Assembly: GCA_900317055.1 (NCBI GenBank)
Contig: ONFF01000015.1
Location: 96,550 to 160,549 of the forward strand
Length of the DNA stretch: 64,000 nt
Direction of reading: 5' to 3'
Source of the DNA: an uncultured Bacteroidales bacterium
Lineage (GTDB): Bacteria; Bacteroidota; Bacteroidia; Bacteroidales; F082
Part shown: positions 53,179-62,700 of the stretch, one piece after another
Position numbering within the stretch: position 1 is the stretch's first letter
Layout: each line of letters opens with the position of its first letter
The notes under the pieces: model-generated
What the model was told of the DNA's origin: nothing
Seen by the model: the letters and a program-made list of their open reading frames with translations, nothing else
Database searches by the model: none
Program-made: the position numbers and the translations under genes

Positions 53179-53286
53179 AGCCCTTTGCCCTCATGGCGGA
53201 GGAACATCCGCCATCTCCCAAGCGCGGAGATGACACCCTTTCGCTTGGGAGATTGCGGGTCAAGCCCGCAATGAGGGTTAAGGGCA
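53179..53286. repeat. Three-armed palindromic repeat, copy 2 (atpA-atpG gap), opposite orientation
   Basis: Outer arms AGCCCTTTGCCCTCAT and ATGAGGGTTAAGGGCA enclose ATGGCGGA/TCCGCCAT (53193-53214), a central CTCCCAAGCG/CGCTTGGGAG pair and ATTGCGGG/CCCGCAAT (53252-53272). The order of arms is the reverse of copy 1. The side arms are identical, while the central hairpin has diverged with its pairing kept. Confidence 0.85.
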
Positions 53287-53312
53287 AGGACAATGGTTAA
53301 TATTGAAAGAAC

Positions 53313-54185
53313 ATGGCATCACTAAAAGAAATCCGGGCCCGCATCACTTCCGTCGCCTCGACACAGAAAATCACGAGTGCGATGAAGATGGTGTCGGCAG
53401 CCAAGCTGAAGAAGACCGAAGGCATCACCACGCGGTTTTTGCCCTACAAAAACAAGCTGAGCGAGGCCCTTTCCAATTACCTCGGCTCGCTTGAGGGCGA
53501 AGTCAGCATCCCCTTGGCCGAAAAACGAGAGGTGAAGAAGGTCGCACTGATGGCTTTCTCGTCGAGCAGCGGCCTCTGCGGCGTGTATAATTCCAGCGTC
53601 AGCAAACTCTTCAAGCAGGTGTATGAGGAATACACAGAAAGCATTGGCGCAGAAAATGTTACCGTCTTCTTGGTGGGCAAGAAAATCAACGACTACGCCA
53701 AGAAATTCGGCATCAAGGTGGAAAAGACCTATGCACCCTTGGCGGAGAGCATGTCGTACGAGTTGGCCATGGAGATCAGCGACATGATGGTGGACTTGTT
53801 CCTCAGCCACAAGGTCGACCGCGTGGAATTAATCTTCAATCACTTCAAGAACGCCGGCGTGCAAGTGCCCACGCGCGAGGTGGTGCTGCCCTTGAAGGCC
53901 GAAGCCGCAAGCGATGGTCCAAGCTACGACTACCTCGTGGAGCCCGACAAGGAGACCTTTGTCAACCAACTGATTCCCAAGGTGGTGCGCACCAACTTCT
54001 ACTCCATCATGCTCGACACCTTGACCGCTGAGCACGGCGCCCGCATGACGGCCATGCACATCGCCAGCGACAACGCCGACCAGCTCTCGCAGGAGCTGAA
54101 GATCCAATACAACAAGGCCCGCCAGAACGTCATCACCAACGAACTCATCGACATTGTTGGCGGCGCCGAAGCCTTGAATGGCTAA
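53313..54185 (+). CDS. atpG: F-type ATP synthase subunit gamma
   Basis: The 290-residue rotor subunit starts MASLKEIRARITSVASTQKITSAMKMVSAAKL and ends with ARMTAMHIASDNADQLSQELKIQYNKARQNVITNELIDIVGGAEAL, both standard gamma signatures. Two coiled helices at the ends turn within the alpha3beta3 head. It is the last gene of the operon. Confidence 0.95.
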   Translation: MASLKEIRARITSVASTQKITSAMKMVSAAKLKKTEGITTRFLPYKNKLSEALSNYLGSLEGEVSIPLAEKREVKKVALMAFSSSSGLCGVYNSSVSKLFKQVYEEYTESIGAENVTVFLVGKKINDYAKKFGIKVEKTYAPLAESMSYELAMEISDMMVDLFLSHKVDRVELIFNHFKNAGVQVPTREVVLPLKAEAASDGPSYDYLVEPDKETFVNQLIPKVVRTNFYSIMLDTLTAEHGARMTAMHIASDNADQLSQELKIQYNKARQNVITNELIDIVGGAEALNG

Positions 54186-54636
54186 GAAAACCAAGGTCCT
54201 TGAGCTTGTCGAAAGGCCGGTTCATTTTACCTGAGCCCGTCGGAGTGCCGACCAATAAAACCGAGGTCCCTGAGCTTGTCGAAGGGCCGACCAATATTAT
54301 TCAAGATTCCCAAGGGAATGGAAAACCTCCTTCTAGTTATCCCGCGGCGGCTTGAGACTGTTTCCGTTGGGATGCAGTTTTAGGCCGCCGCTGGTCGATT
54401 AATGACAACATGCCATTAACTCCGTTGAATCTTCGATTTCCCGAAAGGAATCTCACCACCCTCAAAACCAACAAAAAAAAACGCCTATTTTCCATCCTTT
54501 TTGCAAATTCTATAAAAAAAAGTTGTATTTTTGCACGCTTTTTTAAGATATAAATAATAATTCACTGAAAAACAATAGATTAACATAATAATCCAAACAA
54601 TTAACCCAAATTTAATTAAATTAAAATCAAATCTCA
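54186..54636. repeat. 451-bp intergenic region with GGTCCCTGAGC repeats and a leader promoter
   Basis: Immediately after atpG three imperfect copies of GAGCTTGTCGAAGGGCCGACCAA (54190-54290) recall the element at 577-640. At about 54345-54393 GCGGCGGC pairs with GCCGCCGC across a ~36-base loop. Near 54418 ACTCCGTTGAATC is shared with the ansA-trmO gap. No gene was seen. The right part is the promoter of the next gene. Confidence 0.65.
54500..54533 (+). promoter_or_regulatory. Promoter of the first giant surface-protein gene
   Basis: TTTG (54500-54503) and TATTTTTG (54526-54533) are 22 bp apart. The leader would be about 95 nt, A/T-rich. The block AAAACCAACAAAAAAA just upstream is nearly repeated before the second giant gene (about 59528). 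Confidence 0.6.
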
Positions 54637-57600
54637 ATGAAAAGAAATTCATTACTTTTCGCGCTGCTAGTGGCATTGTTCATGCCTTGGGCAGCAAACG
54701 CACAGGAAACTGTGACGATTGGAAATGGTACCTCTACGGACTACTATACCCCAATCGGAACGTATTACAACTACTCCATCACCGAGCAGCTCTACACTGC
54801 CGATGAGATTGGAATGGCGGGAACCATTAACAGCATCAGCTTTGACTATGCTAGCACTACTGCCAAGGATTTCCCGATTACCGTTTACATGGCGAATGTT
54901 GAAGCCGAAGACCTTTCAACGGGTATCAGCCTTGCCGATGCTCATGAGGTCTTCAACGGAACATTGTCCGTCACTGGAGCCGGATGGGCTACCATCGAAC
55001 TCGACTCTCCCTTCACCTACGATGGAACATCGAACCTTCTGATCGGCATCAACAAAGACTATGTCTATTATTATAGTGGCGGCAACTGGAATCATACCGC
55101 TACCGAGGCTGTCATGCCCGTTACACCCAAAATGACAACAATGCTTACACTACCAGCACCGTGCCTGGAACTACAAGGACATCACGTCCGAACATCCAGA
55201 TGGTCATCATCCCCAGCGGTGGTTCCGTTTGCGCCAAGCCCGAAACTTTAGTTGCTGAAAACATCACCACTGATGGTGCTACATTGACTTGGACCGGCGG
55301 CAGCGGCCTTTACAACATCGAGCTCAATGGCACTGTCATTGAAGAAAGCTATGAAGGCTACACCTACAATCTGGCTGACCTCACCCCTGCTACGAACTAC
55401 ACGGTGAGACTGCAGAGTGTGTGCGACGACGCCACCAGCGGTTGGAAAACCGTGAGCTTCACCACCGAATGCGGTGTCATCACTACCTTGCCTTGGAGCG
55501 AAAACTTTGACGGTTACACGGGAGTTACAGGCGCAACAGCACCTAGCACTTATCCTAACGATGTGATGCCTAACTGCTGGCAATTCCTGAACCGTAGCAA
55601 TAGCACCTCAAGCTATCCCCAAGTGTTCATTTCTTCCAATAGCGGTTATCCAGTATCTGGCAACTGCCTGTTCTTCAAGTCAAGCAACACCACTCCGCTG
55701 TATGCCATCCTTCCTCAATTTGCTCAAGACATTGCCAACCTGCAGCTTACCTTTACCTACCGTAACGAAGGTACAGGTACTTCCAATGGTACACTCATCG
55801 TGGGTTACATGACCGACCCGACCGATGCTACCACTTTCGAAACTGTACTCACCTGCAGCCAAACCACCACGAAGACCGAGATGGAAGTGACATTTGCCGG
55901 TGCCCCTGCTGGTAGCTATATCGCTTTCATGTATCAAGGAGGCTCTTCCAACAACTATTACTTGGGCATCGACAATGTCGTCGTGGAGTCCGCTCCCACT
56001 TGCCTGAAGCCCACCGACTTGGCCCAGACCCACACCAACCACTCAGCCACCCTCAGTTGGACCGCTGGCAACGAAGGACAAAACGCCTGGCAGATTGCCT
56101 ACAGTACCACTTCGTTCGACCCGAACGCCGCTGATTTCGACCTGACTACCGTTGAGGTGATTGACGTGGAAGACAATCCTTACACCTTCGACAAGACCCT
56201 TGCTGCCAACACCCATTATTACATGTACGTGCGCGGCAACTGCGGCGACGAAGACTACAGCAAGTGGGTCGGCATCGACTTCACCACTGAAACTGCTGCC
56301 CCCAGCCCCACCATCACTTCTGTTGATGAGATTACTCCTATTAATGCCGTGCTGCGTTGGACTGCCCCTGCCGGCGACTTCCTCGAAAGCTACGACATCT
56401 ATTACAGCCAATTCAATGGCCAACCCACAGAAGATGAAATCCAATACACAGGTATTGATGCCGACTTTACTTCCTATATTATCAGAAACTTGACCGAAGG
56501 TTATTGGTATGTTTACATGCGTGCTTATCACGGCGAGACCGATGGCTACAGTTCATGGACTCCTGTCTATGGCTACGGTTTCCAAGTGCCCGAGGCTTGC
56601 CCGAAACCGACCAACCTGATTGCCAACAATCCTACGCCCAACTCCATCACCTTGAGCTGGAAGGAAGGCGCCAGCTGGCAAAGCACCTGGACGGTTGCCT
56701 ACGCCACCGTCGAGGGCTTCGATCCTAATGACGCTGAAGTGGCCACTTACGTTGATGCCTGGGGTCCAGTCGATGAAAACGGCACCTTTGGTCCTTTCGA
56801 AGTGAATGGCCTTGAATCCAACACCACCTACTACTTCAGAGTGAAGGGCAACTGCGGTAATGAATATGGCCAAAGCGAATGGAACACCACCGAGGTCTCC
56901 GCTACCACTTTGGTGGCTTGCCCCGTGCCTACCGACCTCGTCGCAACAGCTGCTAACACTAGCGCCACCCTCAGCTGGAACGGCTACAGCGACAGCTACA
57001 CCGTGCAATACCGCACTGCTGGCGGATATGGCGTCGAACTCGTTGAAGGCTTCGAAAGCGGTTCCATGCCAGCTGGCTGGACCATCGAAGGTGACAACCA
57101 AGTATCCACGAAGACTTGGAGAGTTGGTGTTGGTGATTATAACTCAACCACTGGCACCCACGACGGTAATTATAATGCTCTGATTACCCACGACGATTAT
57201 AATGAAGAGACTTACCTCATCACTCCCGCTATGGATTTCAGCGTTGTGAGTGAAGCATCCCTCAATCTTTGGTACATCAACCGTAGCTGGGCTGGCGACA
57301 TAGACGAGTTCGGCGTTTACTACCGCGTGAATGGCGGCGAATGGAATGAATTGTTCAGCACCACTGAAGCACATTCCACCTGGACTGAACTCAACCTCAC
57401 GCTCACTGGCCTTGCCGCCAACACCCAGATTGGTTTCAAGTGCTATGACAATTATGGCTACGGTATCGGTCTCGACGATATTACCATCCTCGGAGGCGAG
57501 TACAACGAACCTGGCGAATGGATCACCTATAACGACAATGTCACAAGCACAACCGCTACTATCGAAGGTCTCGAATTTGGCACGAAGTACGATGCTCAAG

Positions 57601-59003
57601 TGAAGGCCAACTGCGGTGATGAATACTGCGACTATGTCACCTTCACCACCAACGCCCTGAAGAGATTCACCACCGAAGGCGACTGGAGCGTTGCCGACAA
57701 CTGGACTCCTGCTGGTGTTCCTACCATCGAGGATAATGTTAGCATCGAAGCTGCTGCCACCATCACCGAAATCGCCTATGCAAGCGAAATCAACATCAAC
57801 GGCGGTAGCATCACCATCGCCGACGGCGGTCAATTGGTGCACAACAACACTGGCGTTGCTGCCACTGTGAAGAAGACCATCGAAGGCTACGGTGAAGCGA
57901 ACGTCGAAACCAAACTTGGCTACTACTTCATCGCCAACCCGCTGACCTCTTCAGTCAATCCTGCTGATGCTGGTCTCATCACCGATGATGAAAACTACGA
58001 CCTCTACGATTGGGCTGCTGGCTATGAATTGGAATGGCGCAACTACAAAGATGCTCAGTTCAACTTGAGCTATTATAATACTCCTGCTTACCTCTATGCC
58101 AACATGAACACTGTGGAACTGGCCTTCAACGGCACCGTCCGCAGCAGCGAAAACAATGTAAGTGCTCCTGTCTATGTCAGCTCTAATGAATTTGGTGCTT
58201 GGAACCTCATCGGCAACCCGTTCGTCTGCAACGCCTACCTCGTCAACAACACTGGTGCAGCACTGCCTTACTACAAGATGAACACAACTGGTGATGGCTA
58301 TGATGCTGTTACCGGCGAAGCCATCGCCCCTGTGACGGGTATCTTCTACGAAGCTCCTGCCAATGGCAGTGTCTACTTCACCAGAGAGGCTCCTGCCAAT
58401 AACGGCAAGGGTGTGCTCAACATGAACCTGCGCAGCAACAACAAGCAACTCGACAACGCCATCGTCCGCTTCGGCGAAGGCCAACAGATGAGCAAGATGA
58501 GCTTCCGCGCTAACAGCTCGAAGATCTACATGCCTGTTGAAGGTAAGGACTACGCCATTGCCAATGCCGGCAACGAAGGCGAAATGCCTGTCAACTTCAA
58601 GGCTGAGAGCAACGGCACCTACACCTTGAGCTTCAACGCCGAGGAAGTGAGCTTCGCCTACCTCCACCTCATCGACAACATGACTGGTGCCGACGTCGAC
58701 CTGCTCAGCACTCCGAGCTACAGCTTCGAGGCCCGCACGACCGACTACACCAGCCGCTTCCGTCTGGTGTTTGCCACTGGCAACAACAATGAAGACAGCT
58801 TCGCCTTCTTCAGCAACGGCAGCATGGTCATCAACAATGAAGGCAATGCCACCGTCCAAGTGATCGACGTCACTGGCCGCATCATCAAGAGCGAAAGCAT
58901 CAACGGCAGCGCCAACATCAATGTGAACGCCGCTCCTGGAGTCTACATGATCCGCCTCGTCAACGGCGACAACACGAAGGTCCAGAAGGTGGTTGTTAAA
59001 TAA
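54637..59003 (+). pseudogene. Giant T9SS-sorted Fn3/jelly-roll surface protein, interrupted by a frameshift near 55117
   Basis: Two reading frames make up one protein. Frame 1 (54637 on) gives a signal peptide (MKRNSLLFALLVALFMPWAANA) and a domain like the start of the 59701 protein, then loses sense after TATEAVM. The correct frame continues from about 55119 (RYTQNDNNAYTTSTVPG) to 59003. One missing base near 55117 restores a reading of about 1455 codons. Domains: Fn3, choice-of-anchor J jelly-roll, four further Fn3 units, the last with a jelly-roll inserted, a ~320-residue module (DGGQLVHNNTGVAATVKK ...) and a T9SS sorting domain ending KVQKVVVK. A GTG at 55161 is not a likely start, because the protein would lack a signal peptide. 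Sequencing error is possible. Confidence 0.85.
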
Positions 59004-59007
59004 GAGT

Positions 59008-59078
59008 AAGCTATTAGCCGTTAGCTATTAGCTCAGTAGCAACCAAGCTAATAGCTAACGGCAAAAAGCTACAAGCCA
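59008..59078. repeat. Hairpin repeat (GCTATTAGC class) after the giant gene
   Basis: GCCGTTAGCTATTAGCT (59017-59033) is exactly complementary to AGCTAATAGCTAACGGC (59046-59062), a 17-bp stem with a 12-base loop. Further partial units flank it. It belongs to the same class as 38322-38428. Confidence 0.85.
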
Positions 59079-59133
59079 AACAAACTGAAAAACGAAAGTA
59101 TTAAGTTGAACAAACAATAAAACCTATAATACG

Positions 59134-59403
59134 ATGAAGAAATTAGCATTGACGATCGCAGTTGTCCTCGGCCTCGGCCTGACGACATTTGCCAACACCA
59201 ACGACGGCGGTCTGTTCCAACGCGGCGCTTCCGAGCCCACCTACGGTGTCTACGGTGACCGTGATGGCGGCATTCTCACTCCCGGTCTCCCATCAGATCA
59301 CAACCTGAATGGCAACCAGAACGCTCCCCTCGGCAGCGGCATCGCCGTATTGCTCGGCCTCGGTGCAGCCTACATGGTAGGCAAAAAACACAAGGAGGAT
59401 TAA
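59134..59403 (+). CDS. Small exported protein with C-terminal glycine-rich membrane segment
   Basis: The 89-residue protein has a signal peptide (residues 1-20), a polar Gly/Asn/Pro-rich middle (RGASEPTYGVYGDRDGG) and a C-terminal hydrophobic stretch PLGSGIAVLLGLGAAYMVG followed by a basic tail KKHKED. This layout resembles a membrane anchor or short sorting signal. Similar small proteins occur in Bacteroidales, but no function is known to me. It sits between two giant surface-protein genes and ends at a strong terminator. Confidence 0.7.
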   Translation: MKKLALTIAVVLGLGLTTFANTNDGGLFQRGASEPTYGVYGDRDGGILTPGLPSDHNLNGNQNAPLGSGIAVLLGLGAAYMVGKKHKED

Positions 59404-59436
59404 GCAATCACCTTCCCTTTTCACTCTATTTTGACA

Positions 59437-59473
59437 AGAAGCCAGCGGCGCAGCGCCGCTGGCTTCTTTTTTG
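59437..59473 (+). terminator. Strong intrinsic terminator
   Basis: AGAAGCCAGCGGCG (59437-59450) pairs exactly with CGCCGCTGGCTTCT (59454-59467) around CAG, followed by a T-run. It ends the unit of the 89-residue protein. Confidence 0.92.
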
Positions 59474-59584
59474 GTGACTCACTATAGAAAACCACGATCA
59501 GCTACGCTGATTGCCTTCCCCACCCAAAACCAACAAAAAAACACACATTTCCACTTTTTTTTCGAACGCTATCAAAAAAAATTC

Positions 59585-59592
59585 TATATTTG
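59585..59592 (+). promoter_or_regulatory. -7 element of the second giant surface-protein gene
   Basis: TATATTTG matches TAnnTTTG exactly. The leader to the ATG at 59701 would be about 100 nt, about the same length as for the first giant gene, and A/T-rich. A -33 element is not clear. Confidence 0.6.
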
Positions 59593-59700
59593 GCACCCAC
59601 ATATTATATATATAAGTGCTATTTTATAGAATACAAATTTAACCCAACTAATTGAATACCAAATAACTAACACAATTATTAACCTAAATTCAATCACTAT

Positions 59701-62700
59701 GAAAAGTAAAAGACTACTTTCATTGATGTTGCTCTGCTTCGCCGTATTTGGCGTGGCAAGAGCTGATGTTGTAGAGATTGGTGACGGAGGTACGACAAAC
59801 AACACGTATCTTCCTGGCTACAATTACTACAACTACTCATTGTCGCAGCAGATTTACACTGCTGAGGAAATCGGAATGGCGGGAACCATCAATTCCATCG
59901 CTTTCAAGAACACCGGGACTGAAAAGACCCGTACTTACAACGTGTACATGCTCCTCACTGACAAAGAGGCCTTCGCCAGTGGTACCGACTGGGTTGCCAT
60001 GAGTTCTGACGATTTGGTCTACTCGGGCGAACTCACCTTTGCCGTTGGTGAATGGACGACCATCGAGTTCGAAACGCCTTTTGCCTACGATGGCACTTCC
60101 AATCTGCTGGTTGGCGTGGCTGACGTTACTGGCGGTTACAGCAACTCTCCTCACATGGCCTGCTTGGTTTTTGATGCTACAAGCCAAGCTATACGTGCTT
60201 ATAGGGATGGTAGTGCTTACGACATCGCTGCTCCTGGAGTTTCGGGCACTGTGATGAATGTGAAGAACCAAATCCAGTTAGACATCACTGCCTCTGGTGC
60301 TCCGGTTTGCTACAAGCCCACCCTTGCAGTTTCCGAAATCACCCATAACCAAGCTACCTTGACCGTAGATGGCGGCAGCGGCACTTACAATGTGCAATAC
60401 AAGGAGGCTTCTGCAACAACTTGGACGAATGTTGCCTCTAACTCCACCAATACCACCTTCACGCTCAGCGGTCTTACCCCGCTTACGACTTACGATGTGC
60501 AAGCACAGAGCGTGTGCGAAGGCGGTGCTACCAGCGACTGGAAAACCGCAAACTTCAACACCACTGCCGAAGCCGAGCTCGTTGGCGACGCTTGGAGCGA
60601 CGACTTTGAAGGCGCCACCTGCGGTTGGGAACTCGTAAACAATGCTACGGGCAACAATTGGGCTTGGGGCACGGCTGTCAACAATGGCGGCACTCATGCC
60701 CTTTATGTCTCCAACGACGGCGGCACCTCTAACGCCTACACCAACAACAGTGCTGCTATGGTGTATGCCACCAAACTCCTCAACTTCACGGAAGGCAAAT
60801 ATGAATTCGCATACAACTGGATGGCCAATGGCGAAAGCACATACGATTATTTGAGAGTAGCCTTGGTGCCTGCTTCGGTAACACTTACCGCTGGCACAAC
60901 ACTTCCTTCTGGATTCGGTACTTCCAGCCTTCCTACTGGTTGGATCGCATTGGACGGTGGTAGCAAGCTGAATTTAGTTACCGCTTGGCAAAACCAAAGT
61001 GTGGCCGTCAACGTGCCCGCTGGCAACTATTACTTGGTGATGGCTTGGAGAGACGACACCAGTAGTGGTACCAATCCTCCAGCTGCTGTCGATAACGTGA
61101 GCATCACCCGCGTGGCCTGCGCCTACGAAGTGGAAGGCTTGGCTATCGACAACGTTACCACTAACAGTGCCACCCTCACCTGGACTGCGGGTGAAGCCGA
61201 GCAATGGCAAGTGGCCTTCGCCGACAATGGCAACTTCGACAATGCAACAGAAGCGATTGTCAGTGCAGCCACCTACAATATGACCGGTCTGCAACCCTCC
61301 ACCAGATATTATGCAAGGGTGCGCGCCTACTGCGGTGGCGAAGACTTCGGCTCTTGGAGCAACGTGATTGAAGTCTTAACCGACTGCGCCATCATCCCCG
61401 CCGTGGGCTACACCGAAAACTTCGACAGCTACACGGCTGCTGCAGGTGTTCTGCCCATCTGCTGGAACAAGATTAACACAACTTCTTATAGTTCTTATCA
61501 GGGTTATCCGAGAATCTATAATTATAGCTCTCAATCCTCGCCCAACTGCTTGTATTTCTATTCCTCTTATTCAGGCTATTACGACTATTACGATCCTCAG
61601 GACCAATACGCCATCCTGCCTGAGATGGAGAACTTGGCTGGCAAGCTCATCACGCTCTCAGCCAGGGCCAACAGCAACACTGTTACTTTCAAGATCGGTT
61701 TGATGACCGACCCGACCGATGCCAGCACCTTCACGGAGATGGCCACCCAAGCCTTGACCACTTCCTATCAGGAATTCGAGTATCTTGTGCCTGCCGATGC
61801 AACGGCCCACTACATCGCCATCATGATGGAAGCCGCCAACTCAAGCTCAACCACTCGTTATATCAATATCGACGACATCGCCATTACTGAGGCTCCTACC
61901 TGCTTCAAACCCACTGGCCTGACTTACAGCAATGTATACGGTCATGGTGCCACCCTCAGCTGGCTCTTGAACGACGAAACCCAAACCGCTTGGGACGTGC
62001 AAGTTGCTACGGATGCTGACTTCGAGGAAGTTGTTCAACTTATTGAAAACGTCAACAACCACGAGAACTATGTGCTGAGCGGCCTCAATCCCGAGACACA
62101 TTATTATGTGCGTGTCCGCGCCAACTGCGGCGGTGGAGACGTGAGCGACTGGAGCAACACCGTCAACTTCACCACCACAGTGGCCTGCCCTGCTCCCACT
62201 GGCTTTGCCGCCACCGAACTTTCGGGCTATACTGCCACACTGAACTGGACTGGCAATAGCGAAAACTACACTGTCAGCTACAGAACAGCCGCCAGTGCGA
62301 TTGGCTTCTTTGAAGCATTCAACACCAATAGCATTCCAACTGCCTGGACACAATACAGCGGTCTGGTAGACGAAGTGCTGGCCGGCACTGCCCAATTGAC
62401 ATCAGGATCCAACTGGACAACCACCACTACTGGTTTGGGTGCTTATAACGCAAAACTCAACATCTACGGAGAATCACGCAAGAATTGGCTTGTGACTCCA
62501 GAAGTCACCCTTGAAAATGGCTACAACTTGGACTTCGACCTTGCCCTGACCGACTTTGCCAACTCGGATCCCATTGAAGACCCCACTGCCCAAGCCGATG
62601 ACAGATTCGTCGTATTAATCTATGCCGATGAAGCATGGACCATCCTGCGCGAGTGGAACGACGCCAGCTCGGAATATGTCTATAGCACCATTGCCACCAC

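Noticed and set aside
55100-55135. Programmed ribosomal frameshift
   Set aside because: No X XXY YYZ heptamer in the correct frame and no obvious downstream pseudoknot were found. A mutation or sequencing error is simpler.
54637-55251. Short independent 204-residue secreted protein
   Set aside because: The last ~35 residues have no domain sense and the preceding ones match the start of the 59701 protein. It is the front part of the frameshifted gene.
55161-59003. Independent gene starting at GTG 55161
   Set aside because: The N-terminus would begin inside a domain and lack a signal peptide, although the C-terminus has a T9SS sorting domain. Continuity with the upstream frame fits better.
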